This document shows positions 8,719-17,977 of a DNA stretch of 33,560 bases, one piece after another. The first letter of the stretch is position 1. Every line of letters begins with the position of its first letter. The DNA is from Fragilaria crotonensis (lineage: Eukaryota > Bacillariophyta > Fragilariophyceae > Fragilariales > Fragilariaceae): positions 1 through 33,560 of the forward strand of contig JAKSYS010000678.1 of NCBI GenBank assembly GCA_022925895.1. Reading direction: 5' to 3'. The notes under the pieces were generated by a model. That model was not told the origin of the DNA. It worked only from the letters and a program-made list of their open reading frames with translations, and did no database searches. Both the position numbers and the translations under genes were made by a program.

Positions 8719-10244
8719 CTAGATGCGAATCTGATAGTTTCCAGCCTTCGTTATGTATCGAACCCATCGCTGGGTATTGTAACCAGACTTGTCGTAGACT
8801 CGCAAGAACCGAACATGCACGCCGCTCGCTGTAAACATAGGAACTTGAAACTCAACACCAATAGGAGGTCTGACCCATGGCTTAGGTCGCACAGTCGGCA
8901 TTAGGTCCACTTCCGCGTTAATGTGGCACTCGGCCTTACCTGGGAAACGCTTGACACGCCAGACAATCGCTTGCTGTTCAGGCTCATACTTCGCACGACC
9001 GAAAAGAGCCTTAATCTTTGCTTTAGCAGTGTTCTTAGGCACCGGAATCTTAATGACCACGTGCGTAGCGAACAACTGATCAGAGAAATTGGCAATGACC
9101 TTGAGGTTAATAGAGACTCTGTTTGAGGAAAAGGGTTAGAAAAATGCCGATCCCCCGCCTGTTCACAACACGAAGAGATTCGTACCTTGTATGTCCATGT
9201 TCTTCCTGAACGGCTGGAATAAATCTAAATGGTACGTTGATATTGTCCGTGACACGGTATCTCATAAGTTCAAATTCGCCGTCAGGTGGAATAAAGGTAA
9301 TCGTGCGATCGGCATCAAACTTTCCGAGGCGGACACATCGATGGAAAGTACAGTCATCAATTTCCACTCCTGGCTTGCGTTGGCCTGTCTCTTCCCGATC
9401 AATCACAAGCTTATCGTTCAGACCAAATTTGCATTCCGGCATGCCAGTCAATTTAGTATTCATCTGAACTTGACCAGTAACTTCATTACGCAAAACGCTG
9501 CCAGTGCTGGACAACAAAAGATTGACACTCTCCAAGACATCAATATAAACCTCATTTCTCTTGTGCTTAATGCCTTCACGTCGCCAATCGATTGCACCAG
9601 TAATTTGACTCGTCAACTGCGATGGCTCAGGTTCATCTTGAGGGCGGACGTTCCCCAAATTAATGTAGAGACGCAAGACATCCACAGCACAATTTTGAGG
9701 GTATCCAAAATCCATCGTTTCATCCATCAATTCGTAAATAAGCGTCATGTTGTTTCTCATGGAGTTCTCGTCAAACTCTTCCCCCAAGTAGGCCTTCAGG
9801 ATTGCAATCTTCTGAAAAAGGTACTCGAAAACCAATGCGGGATTCACGTTGGACCTAGTAATAGCGACAAAGTACATGTTCAAGTGACGTGTGTAGAGGA
9901 ACGAACAGTTCTCAATGCGTTTGACTGGAGCTTGAGTGCCGGTCTCCTTTGCAGCAATGACCTGTGTCGAAGAACCATGAGTACATGCGGGTCACGGCTG
10001 TGGGTCATCATACACTCCGTATGGGACGGTGATCAACAAGCAAATTGAGACCTACCTGAAGGCGAAAGGAGTCGGCTGCCGCACGGCTTACATCGTCACT
10101 GGATGCAAGAAAGGGACCAATTGTTGAGAATCATCAAAGAAGAAGGCGCACGCATACCACACGTGGACAAAGGAAAACCTACCGGTACTGCCGGGAGATC
10201 ATTACGTCTCCTTTTTGATTCAAGATCATGATCATAGAAATCAT
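8719..10244 (-). CDS. AP2M1: AP-2 complex mu subunit (clathrin adaptor), four exons
   Basis: The medium (mu) chain of the plasma-membrane clathrin adaptor, which binds tyrosine-based sorting signals and phosphoinositides during endocytosis. I built four exons: 10183-10244, 10056-10098, 9186-9961 and 8719-9118. The three GT-AG introns are 84, 94 and 67 bp. The product is 426 residues, close to the usual 435. Exon 1 gives the longin start MISMIMILNQKGDVMISRQY; exon 2 gives DDVSRAAADSFRLQ; exon 3 carries FGYPQNCAVDVLRL, GAIDWRREGIKHKRNEVYID, KLTGMPECKFGLNDK and CTFHRCVRLGKFD; exon 4 ends WVRYITKAGNYQIRI. The MPECKFG and DDCTFH blocks favour AP-2 mu over AP-1 mu. All phases join without a break. 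The first two exons are too short for ORF finders. Frames open on the opposite strand here are shadows. Confidence 0.92.
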
Positions 10245-10527
10245 GGTGACTAAATCACGCTTCGGACGACAGATGGATCAAGAGCTCTGGAGTCTGGAGT
10301 CGATGGTCGAATGCTTGACAACGACTGGGTGCACGTCGGTTTTGGGGCACAGGAGCGACGGCGTTGGAGCACGGGAACAATATCGAGGGAGGCAGGAAGG
10401 TCCGGCCCAAGCACGTTTCGCGATTAAATAGATGTACCTTAAGGATGGGCGCGCCAGCCAATGTCCGGCCGGCGTGATGAGTGCTTGTTAGGATCTGTGT
10501 CGTTTCATTCGAGCTGGCAAGGTTCAG

Positions 10528-10795
10528 CAAATGTCAGCAGATTTCTTTTTCGTCAGCAAATGTCAGCAGATTTGCTTTTCGTCAGAAAATGTCAGCAAAC
10601 TTGATTCTCGTCAGCAAGCGTCAGAAGATGTCAGCATCACCGTAGCTTTTGTACTGGGAAAAACTCGTTTTCGTCAACATATGTCAGAAAATGTCAGCAG
10701 ATTCGTTTTTCGTCAGCAGATGTCAGCAGATTCGTTTTTTGTCAGCGCATGTCAGCAGATCTGTCTTTTCGTCAGCAAGTGTCAGCAAAACGAAG
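10528..10795. repeat. Degenerate minisatellite with a unit of about 29 bp (GTCAGCA-based)
   Basis: Units follow the pattern GTCAGCAGAT, TCGTTTTTC, GTCAGCAAAT with a period near 29 bp. Three are fairly clean at the left end and three to four at the right end, with a more degraded middle around 10615-10690. GTCAG occurs over fifteen times. The unit itself contains two GTCAGCA half-units, so it may have grown from a shorter 10 to 19-bp repeat. There are no regularly spaced unique spacers, so it is not a CRISPR array. Confidence 0.75.
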
Positions 10796-11504
10796 ATGAC
10801 GCTGGCATATCCAGTTTAGCACCAGCCAGACACGGAACGGAAATGATTTTCGCCTCCGGCCAGCGTGTATTCGACCTTGATTCACGACTAAGCGTGTATT
10901 ACCGGACCTTCCAGCCCGAGTGAATCCTTGCGCTCTACTGTACAAGTTCCTACGCCTCTCCCCCGCACTAGTATCTCGTATGTACTCGGGCTAGAGGAGG
11001 GGGGCACTCTTGACACGAAGCAGCTACGCAGGGTTTTATGGTTGTAAAAGTATGATAGAGTGAAGATGGATAAAGATACCCGGATTTTCAGTATGCCCCG
11101 TGCATATGACATATGAATATGATATGCCTCGGATGACCACAGACCACAGGCAAAAGTATGTCATCCCAGTGTACTCTATGATACAAGCATACCAGGTACT
11201 CGGAGCTCGGAGTACAATCGTAGTAGAATACCTTGTACTACTACCAGGTACAGTACCAGGTACCATTATACCCGGAAGGACCTTGTCCCCCAGTACGTAC
11301 TCACGTACTGGTATGCACAGTACTGGCCTTGAGACGCGGTCATAATTCTTTTTCAAATATGGTACTACCAGTACTCTCTGGCCCTACTACTAGAACCTAG
11401 TACAAGAAGTACGTAAAAAATTGATCCGATGTGTGACATCGTAAGACACAAAAGCCTCTGGATTGCTGGATTGTGCCTGCTGGCCACGGATAGACAGGTA
11501 TGCT

Positions 11505-11725
11505 AATAGCGACCAAAGGAATTATGACCGACGATGACCGAAAATTAGAAACGGCCCTCTAGTTTTGCACACAGCCGAGTTAACTGTTAACCCGTGTAAT
11601 GGTGGCTTCCTATAGGCTATACGAAGCCACCATTACACGGGTTAACAGTTAACTCGGCTGGGTGCAAAACTAGGGCCGTTTCCAATTTTCGGTCATCCTC
11701 GGTCATAATTCCTTTGGTCGCTATT
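11505..11725. mobile_element. Near-perfect long inverted repeat (hairpin), MITE or foldback element candidate
   Basis: The arms are about 103 bp each and pair almost base for base: AATAGCGACCAAAGG on the left pairs with CCTTTGGTCGCTATT on the right, and GTTAACAGTTAACTCGGC in the right arm answers the left arm. The central loop is only about 13 bp (around CTATAGGCTATAC). With a one-base gap the pairing extends a few bases further out on each side. The element carries no ORF. It ends about 140 bp before the RING/TPR start codon, so it may lie in the promoter or 5' UTR. Confidence 0.8.
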
Positions 11726-11863
11726 GCATACATACACCGGTACCCACAACGATTTCAGTACTTGTATGTACCCCATTTGAGACTTGAGACTGAACTTCAT
11801 CAGTCTCTCTCGTTGCCAGCAAAGCCTTCATATCAATTGACCAACCTACTACTCCAGGGCGCC

Positions 11864-13891
11864 ATGGGATTAGATTTGGATCACGTGGAGTCTGACCGAA
11901 GCCATTATGTGACATTTGTCTGCAAAATTTGCAACGGCTTAGCCGACATGAATGCAATGGTAACCGCCAAGTGTAGTCATGCATTCTGCAAATCCTGTGT
12001 CGATGATTGGTTGACAAAGTCGACTGGATGTCCGGTTTGTAACTTACCTTTGGAAGGTACATCAGGCGAAGAAAAGGGGTCGACTGGTCGAAAGGGGCCT
12101 TCTCCGAATGGTATCATGTCTCTTCAAACTTCGCAACCATTGGCATTTGCCTGTCTGTCGAGAATCAAGGTATGCTGTCCTCGTTGTACGACGTGGAGAG
12201 GAGAGTACGGACAGCTTGTGGAACACGTGAAGGTGCATAATTCGGCTCGAGATTCCGCTCCGCATGAACAAGTTCGAAGACCAGCCACCCGAAGGACTAC
12301 GGAAATTTTTTCGAGTCGACAGATGGGAAGTCCTGCTATTCGACGGCAGAATTCGGTGTCGATCCCACCAACAGCATCGGATTTCCGGAAAATGGAACCT
12401 CGAAGGTCCGTTGTTGCACCCTCCGCAACCAGCGAACCAGAGGAGTCACTTTCATGGCCAGACGACAGTCTGGGGAAGGAACCTGGCAGTGAAGGAGATA
12501 CTAGATCACAACGGGCCAAGAAAATGGGACGATCACCTGCACCGAATGCAGGACAGAATAAGGCTGCACTGTCCGAAGCAGGCATTCTGAAGGAAAAAGG
12601 AAACGCAAAGTTCAATAGAGGTGAATACGTGGAGGCCAAAGGCTTGTATGATCAGGCTCTGGCAATTGTCAAAGATATAAAGTTTTCCTCCGACGAAGAA
12701 AGAATTGCTGTTGCTTCTCTTTATTGTAACCGCGGAGCAACTTATGCGAAAGAGAAACTAACTGATGAGGCTATTCGTGATTATGACGCCGCTATCCGTA
12801 TTGCTCCTGAGTTCCCAAAGGCATATGCAAGGAAATGCAAGGTATTGGCAGCGAAGGGCAGATTGGCCGAGGCCAAAGCTTTGATGGAAACCGCTGTCTT
12901 AAAGATTCCTGGTGACAAAGCGTTGTTGGATGAACTCAAAAACGCAAATCGGATTCTTGAGGGGATGGAAACCATTACGAAGATGCTTCAGCTTCGTCAA
13001 TACGTTGAAGCCTGCAACGCTGGTGCATCCTTGCTGAGAACGACGGATAACATCGAAGCAATTCTATTGTCAGCTGAGGCGGACGCTTCCACAGGGCTCA
13101 TCGAATCTGCCTTGGAAAAGTGTGAATTCGTCTTGATGGGCGACCCAGCGAACGTGATTGGATTGAGAACTAAAGGTTGTGTATCGTTTTTGGCAGGAAA
13201 CATGGAGGTCGCGAGCAGCTTGCTCAAGGAGACCCTCAACCTAGACCCGAACGACGTCAACGCTAAAGAACTGCTGCGGGTGCACCGCAAGGTGCAGAAC
13301 GATTTGAATAAGGCTAGAGCAGCGTCTGCCGATGGATCCAGGGCTATGCTGAAAAAGGCTGTCGAATTCTTTACTTCCGCCATCGACGAAGAATCGATCC
13401 CTCCTTCATGCCCGCTGATGATTAGTCTACGAACAGAACGGGCAGAAGCTGCCATGCAATTAACGCACTTCGCAGGAGCACTCTCAGATGCCCGCGCTGT
13501 TATTGAAGCCAGCCCACGATGCGTGCAAGCCTGGGTGATCAAAACCAACTCGTTGATTGCCACTGGACGCGCGCTTGAAGCTCGGAACGAACTAAAGGGA
13601 GTCAGACAGACCTGGGCCCGCAACCTGCCTGAAATTGAGGGAGCGTATAAGCGTGCTGATTTGGAAGCCAAGATTGATGACGCTGACAAGGAACTTCGTG
13701 CGATGGTTTCGAGTCCTTCGACTGGGCGTAGGAGTGAGGAGCTTCAAGGTGAGCGATTGTCCAGCTCGGACCATCACGACACTCTTAGGGCTTCTGTTCC
13801 CAATCCCAGAGTCACTAGAAGGCCTAGTTACGAGGCAGGCAGGACAGACAAGCATTTAATGGCAAGCAAAGTCGTCGGTACACGGAGATAA
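11864..13891 (+). CDS. RING-finger / TRAF-type zinc finger / TPR protein, probable E3 ubiquitin ligase
   Basis: A 675-residue protein. I chose the ATG at 11864 (gcgccATGg context) because the RING begins 20 residues later; the in-frame ATG at 11714 would start inside the hairpin element and add an unlikely leader. Residues 20-59 form a C3HC4 RING (C20, C23, C37, H39, C42, C45, C56, C59), and about 104-125 a second Cys/His finger (CCPRC ... H ... H) of TRAF type. A low-complexity Ser/Arg linker follows. TPRs begin at about 239 (GILKEKGNAKFNRGEYVEA, then NRGATYAKEKLTDEA, then AYARKCKVLAAKGRLAEA) and weaker helical repeats continue to about 610. The expected role is ubiquitin transfer with TPR-mediated partner binding; substrate unknown. 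The protein may continue into the tail at 13835-14160. Confidence 0.82.
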   Translation: MGLDLDHVESDRSHYVTFVCKICNGLADMNAMVTAKCSHAFCKSCVDDWLTKSTGCPVCNLPLEGTSGEEKGSTGRKGPSPNGIMSLQTSQPLAFACLSRIKVCCPRCTTWRGEYGQLVEHVKVHNSARDSAPHEQVRRPATRRTTEIFSSRQMGSPAIRRQNSVSIPPTASDFRKMEPRRSVVAPSATSEPEESLSWPDDSLGKEPGSEGDTRSQRAKKMGRSPAPNAGQNKAALSEAGILKEKGNAKFNRGEYVEAKGLYDQALAIVKDIKFSSDEERIAVASLYCNRGATYAKEKLTDEAIRDYDAAIRIAPEFPKAYARKCKVLAAKGRLAEAKALMETAVLKIPGDKALLDELKNANRILEGMETITKMLQLRQYVEACNAGASLLRTTDNIEAILLSAEADASTGLIESALEKCEFVLMGDPANVIGLRTKGCVSFLAGNMEVASSLLKETLNLDPNDVNAKELLRVHRKVQNDLNKARAASADGSRAMLKKAVEFFTSAIDEESIPPSCPLMISLRTERAEAAMQLTHFAGALSDARAVIEASPRCVQAWVIKTNSLIATGRALEARNELKGVRQTWARNLPEIEGAYKRADLEAKIDDADKELRAMVSSPSTGRRSEELQGERLSSSDHHDTLRASVPNPRVTRRPSYEAGRTDKHLMASKVVGTRR

Positions 13892-14160
13892 ACCCGCGGG
13901 TCGCCAGCGTTATTACAGATATATCTGAGGACGCCGACCGCAGACGAATGTCGTATGGCGACCAACCGAGCAGACGGGAGAGTATAGTTGTTGATCGGGG
14001 AACTGCATTTGAAAAGTCTGATGTAGTCCGAGCAAATAGCAGAGAACCGAGATTTGAGAGTAAAAACACCAATCCAAAAGGGGAGAGCGTAACGAGACAG
14101 TCGATAAGGAGACCGAGTGTGAACGAAGATGACCTCAGGCGACGTATCAGCATGATATAG
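13835..14160 (+). CDS. Probable C-terminal extension of the RING/TPR protein (spliced or frameshifted tail)
   Basis: An open frame runs to a TAG at 14158-14160 and encodes an Arg/Ser-rich tail of about 107 residues (SRRYTEINPRVASVITDISE, then MSYGDQPSRRES, ending RRRISMI). It can be joined to the upstream ORF by an intron of 86 bp from GT at 13749 (CAAG/GTGAGC, a good donor) to AG at 13833-13834 (a weak acceptor lacking a pyrimidine tract), which keeps phase. Alternatively one frameshift near 13830-13860 would join them. A recognisable copy of this tail exists at 17978-18415. It ends 12 bp before the stop of HPAT copy 3. Confidence 0.45.
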
Positions 14161-14172
14161 GACATCGCCTAT

Positions 14173-15606
14173 TTATCCAGGATTGTCTTCCTTTCCATCC
14201 CTCTCAAAGGGATTTGTAGGATCATTCAGCATTTCTTGAAATAGGGTCTCGTCGTGGAAGTGCCAGCTCTTGTCAAAGTTCGCTGTCCCACCGCAATGCT
14301 TTTCTTTCAGTGATGTAGACACTTCATTCAAGGAATAGATCATTTTGCATAGCATCCACCCATGCAGTACAATGCTATGTTCGTTCTTTCCTTTCACAAA
14401 TTTTTCGCCTTCAACTCCGCTTGGAAAGGCGTTCCAGTCGTATATTTCAGCAACATTCAGAGGAGGTTCCCTGAGCAATGGGGCCTCGCACTCGAAGAAA
14501 TCCTCTCGAACCTTGTGTTTGCTGAAGAACCAGCGTCCGAGGGCATATCGGTGACAATAGTGCAAGACAAGTGGCAGATTCTCTTGTGGAATTTTTGGTG
14601 AGCAGGCCTCGGCTCGCGTCACATTGTCTAGGAACTTGAAACCCTCGTACTTGCCCCCATCTGATACATCGGATACCATAAAGTCGGGTGTCAGTTGATG
14701 AGCTAACTTGAGATGAGCTGCGGCAACGGAGAAGGCATACATTTCAGCCATGAAATGAGGAAAGAGGTCGTGCACGCGAGGTAGAAACTTGACCCAGTGT
14801 TTGGCAATAGCATACATATCTTTGCCGGTGGCCAAGTATGGCGGACCAGCTGGATAATACAAAGCCGCTTCACTATTTGTCAACTTATGAACCGGAGAGT
14901 CAGGTCCCACGACATGCGACACATTTCCATTCAAAGAAGTCAACCAGGCTGAACGATATCCGTATTTTTGAGCGATCGGAAATCCGTGGACTACCTTGTC
15001 GCCCTTGAGTGTGCCAATCCATGTAGGCTTGAAGTTGCCAAAGTCATGTGAAATTGGTCTCAGAAGCATCATGTCGGGATCCATAATGATAATAATGGAA
15101 TCATCATGGTCTGTGGCGTTCTCTGGGAAACCAAGTTCCTTTTCCATCCAGTCTAACAGCCCATATGGTTTGTTCCAGTACTTCTGGTTGTCACGCACGT
15201 CGAAATCAGGAGTTATGTGCATCTGAAAGTCTGCGTTAAGTGGAGCAATCTTTTCCGCATGAATCTTCGTCAACGCCGCCGCTTCTTCTTTTGTGCACCC
15301 CGAAACCAATCTTGTCACAGTTCCTGACTGTTTCACGTTCTTGGCAAAGTGAAAGAACGCCATTCCTTGCCAGTTCTGAAATGGCGAGCAACTTGTCGAG
15401 AACACCATATGATGGTGGGGCCCCGAACGTTTTGACTTGTGCTGCTGCCGGATTTGGTTGTCGCCTTCGGATGCTGCGACTCCAAGTAGAGGGTGGCTGT
15501 TTGACTGTATATTTGCCGGGGGGAGAAAGCTCATAAATGACAGCAAAGTCATCATACCCACCGCTGAAATGGCAAAAAACAGCATGAACGGTTGGATTTT
15601 CTTCAT
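14173..15606 (-). CDS. HPAT/SGT-like peptidyl O-glycosyltransferase (copy 3)
   Basis: A 477-residue type II membrane protein, nearly identical to copy 4 at 18422-19855. The membrane anchor is at about residues 7-29, directly after MKKIQP. Conserved blocks are HMVFSTSCSPFQNWQ (about 66-80), WNKPYGLLDWMEKELGF, DPDM (D166, D168), AGPPYLATGKDMYAIAKHW and EMYAFSVAAAHLKLAHQL. The expected role is a Golgi glycosyltransferase acting on hydroxyproline- or serine-containing glycoproteins. One oddity is YGYRSAW at residues 205-211, where the other three copies have G at the R208 position (YGFGSSW, YAYGSSW, YAYGSAW). It lies in the duplicated 1.9-kb block and converges on the RING/TPR gene. Confidence 0.85.
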   Translation of the reverse strand: MKKIQPFMLFFAISAVGMMTLLSFMSFLPPANIQSNSHPLLGVAASEGDNQIRQQHKSKRSGPHHHMVFSTSCSPFQNWQGMAFFHFAKNVKQSGTVTRLVSGCTKEEAAALTKIHAEKIAPLNADFQMHITPDFDVRDNQKYWNKPYGLLDWMEKELGFPENATDHDDSIIIIMDPDMMLLRPISHDFGNFKPTWIGTLKGDKVVHGFPIAQKYGYRSAWLTSLNGNVSHVVGPDSPVHKLTNSEAALYYPAGPPYLATGKDMYAIAKHWVKFLPRVHDLFPHFMAEMYAFSVAAAHLKLAHQLTPDFMVSDVSDGGKYEGFKFLDNVTRAEACSPKIPQENLPLVLHYCHRYALGRWFFSKHKVREDFFECEAPLLREPPLNVAEIYDWNAFPSGVEGEKFVKGKNEHSIVLHGWMLCKMIYSLNEVSTSLKEKHCGGTANFDKSWHFHDETLFQEMLNDPTNPFERDGKEDNPG

Positions 15607-15635
15607 TGTTCCTCGTTCAATGGATGCATCGACGT

Positions 15636-17689
15636 TATCAGAGGGACGAGTACTATGCCGCTCAGAGGAATTGCATCGGCATAAATCATAACCAATGCTT
15701 AATCTCTCATGAACATCAGGCTTAAGTTTCTGCTAATGCTCCAAAAAAAAGGTAAGAGTGAGGTAAAGATGTGTGTGCAGTGTGCAATGAACAATGATGG
15801 AGATAAACGGTGTTAGACGCTCGATCCGAAAACCTGTGTCAATTTTGGGAAAGAGGTTCCAAATTGGTACTTCAAATCGGCATTTTACCAATTTGTGCTT
15901 TCCAAATTGGTAAACACTTCCAATTCGTTGTTGTTTCTTCGGTACATTAGCGCAGACAAAAAGGCGGCATATTCTATGCTCGTTGTGTTCCATCTCTCAG
16001 TAAGTCAACATCCTTGAACAAGAGGAATGTTACATCAGTTGAACAAATCAAATTCTCTGAGAAAGTTGGTAAGTCAAGACATTCCAAAATGCACATGATG
16101 CTGTTCCATCTTCTGGTCAACTGAGTGCTGTTTGGTGTTTTCCATTTGGAACACAACTTATGGGTGAGAATGCAGAGGATTTTGACCAGCTTGATAGGCA
16201 GGACCTCTCACAATTTGTTTGTTGGATCACAAATCAATATTATGTCATTCATAAATCTGTCTTGCTTGGGTGACCATGCATGGTTTGAAGACAGGGTTGG
16301 TGCTGAGAAGGCGAATGTAGTATCCTTGCATAACAAAAAGGTGATTTCAGCATCAGGAGCAGAAAATATAGGGTTGCTAGTCGCTAATGAATGCACAATT
16401 TACTGAGGATGCATTCTCAGAAGGGTATCACTCTTGATGACAACAACAGCATCCAAAACTTGTTGTAATGGCCAATGCCATACATGCAACTAATGAAGAC
16501 CCCGCCGCTTTCAAGTGGTACAAAGGAAACATCAATGAGTCAATTCTGAAATTTTACATTGATAGCAATTTGATGGAAGGCAACAACTTGACGAAAAGCA
16601 ACAGCAAGTGCTAAGGTGCAATGAATACATCTGTCAGAAGAAAGGGATTGCAGTTTGTGTTCATGATGATCAAGCAATGGCAAGGGAGGATTTAGATGCG
16701 TCGAACTTAGCTTACAGAAAATGGAACGCTTGTTAAAAGAACTAGCAAATAGAGATGGAGACTCACGGGATCCCAACTGATCACCCACTTTTCACTGTCA
16801 CCAAGGCAGATTCATACGAGTCTACATTCGATGCTTGATTGCTTGGTAGGAGCTAAAGCACGATAAGTTGCTTGCACCGAGACGAATCCTAGTAGTCGGT
16901 GTGAGAGAGGATCAGGCTTGATGTTGCCAATGAGGTTTCTAACAGCTTCCAGACTATTCTCCACTTCACTGAAAACTATGCAAATGCCTGCTTAACTAGA
17001 ATTTTCCATTGACTGAGCAAATCATTGAGGAGCAACTTGCTGTGAACCAGAGCGAGGGAATGGAATCAAAACATGATCAGAGATGACGTGTCCATTGTCT
17101 GCCAAACCATGAAAACCATGTGGCAATGAGTCAATCTATTGCTTTAGTAGTTTAGTTAAGGTCAGTGCATTTGCATCAGGGAAACTCCCAGGAGCTGTCA
17201 CTGATAAATTAAAGAAACTTACCAGAATGATTTGACAAAGCCTGAAACAATCAGGCTATCATTTTTGTGGTGACCTGAGTTAAATGCTACAACAGGTTCT
17301 CAGTCTCACTTGCTGAAGGGGATCTGATTAAGGCCGTCAACTTATCAACAAGTGCTCTGACACAGCCCCTGAAGATGGGCCTGGAAGCATGTGCCCTCAA
17401 AGTGTGAAGCAAACTTTTCCAATCCATCGATATCACAAGAATATGACGGGAGTGAATCAGGCTGAGGTTTTCGGTTCGTTCAAGTCATCGGAGAAAGGGT
17501 CCAGTCGGTGTCTGACGCGACGGAGGAAACATTCCTAGCGGCACCAGCGGCTGTCGCCCTTGGCGTGGGTTGCGTTGGTGATTTGTTCTGGGCAGCCGAC
17601 ACAGCAAGTCTCGAATTCGGGAAGTGAGGGTTGGAGACAAGCCAATGATCCTGAAGGTCTGGGCACAAAGGTGAGCAGATGTCTTTTGA
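15636..17689. other. Long region without a gene, relatively AT-rich, possible decayed element
   Basis: About 2 kb between copy 3 and the NOP9 fragment. The part from about 15980 to 17440 differs from neighbouring DNA: more A/T, few GTAC words, and many short frames broken by stops (longest about 93 codons at 16125-16406). One 48-codon stretch from 16468 has coding-like composition (FKWYKGNINESILKFYIDSN). I cannot match it to a family. A decayed transposable element or captured gene is possible. Near 15855-15915 the words CCAAATTGGTA and TACCAATTTG repeat in alternating orientation and could form a stem. Confidence 0.4.
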
Positions 17690-17977
17690 TGAGTTGGGTG
17701 ACTTCGGTGAAATCTTTGGACAGCTGTTCACCTTCCCTTGGAACTATGAGTGTATTGGCTGCTGTTGACGAAATGACGTTGATTCCTTTGCGGGAGACAA
17801 CCATGGCGCACAGATTATCGAACTCATGGCACGGATTGGCCCTACATATCCAGAAACAGCTAGCTAGTTGTATTCTTATGGGGTAGAGTGGCTACTATTT
17901 GCAGCTAGCGACCCATCGCTACGGGCCTCATGCCTCGCAGAGGATTTTGCAACTTGAAGAGACGTCGTACTCGGATA
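17690..17977 (+). pseudogene. Decayed fragment of the NOP9-like PUF gene (5' part)
   Basis: This stretch aligns with about 20815-21093 of the intact gene downstream. Shared words include TTGCGGGAGACAA, GCACAGATTATCGAACTCATGGC, CTAGCGACCCATCGCTACGG and GATTTTGCA. It is broken by stops (for example GGGGTAGAGTGG, where the parent reads GCAGGGTTGAGTGG) and by indels, so it cannot encode the PUF segment. It stops abruptly at about 17975 and passes directly into the duplicated RING/TPR tail, giving a chimeric junction. Confidence 0.75.

Larger units (their letters stand above)
10245..11863. other. Repeat-rich intergenic region
   Basis: No gene is supported in this 1.6-kb stretch. It holds the 29-bp GTCAGCA minisatellite (about 10528-10795), a GTAC-palindrome patch (about 10965-11405) and a long hairpin (11505-11725) close to the start of the RING/TPR gene. 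The 130-codon plus-strand frame at 10531-10923 is translated minisatellite. The first 100 bp should contain the promoter of the AP-2 mu gene. Confidence 0.5.
13739..15635. repeat. Segmental duplication, copy A
   Basis: The interval from the GAGCTTCAAG near 13739 through the RING/TPR tail and HPAT copy 3 to about 30 bp upstream of its start codon is repeated, in the same orientation, at about 17978-19885. The coding part is much better preserved than the tail. Similarity stops shortly after GTTCCTCGTTCAAT upstream of the start codons. Boundaries are by eye. Confidence 0.75.

Noticed and set aside
9191-10048. 285-codon plus-strand open frame
   Set aside because: It lies opposite the AP-2 mu coding exons; the minus strand matches a well-known family and this frame has no recognisable domain.
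10010-10130. Plus-strand peptide resembling YTPYGTVINKQIETYLKAKG, at first sight an enzyme fragment or a fifth HPAT remnant
   Set aside because: It is antisense to exon 2 and the first two introns of the AP-2 mu gene, which read correctly with GT-AG splice sites and complete the protein.
10528-10795. Possible CRISPR-like array
   Set aside because: Repeats are adjacent and degenerate with no unique spacers of constant size, and the genome is eukaryotic.
10531-10923. 130-codon frame of repeated MSADFFFV/CQQI-like peptide
   Set aside because: It is the translation of a 29-bp minisatellite; the period alone keeps it open.
11714-11863. N-terminal 50-residue extension of the RING/TPR protein
   Set aside because: It starts inside the hairpin element and precedes a much better start context at 11864, just before the RING.
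13899-14160. Independent small gene starting at 13948 (MSYGDQPS)
   Set aside because: The frame is open further upstream and can join the RING/TPR gene by a plausible intron, so it is better read as that gene's tail.
16125-16406. 93-codon plus-strand frame in the AT-rich block
   Set aside because: No recognisable family; neighbouring frames are equally open and all are soon broken.
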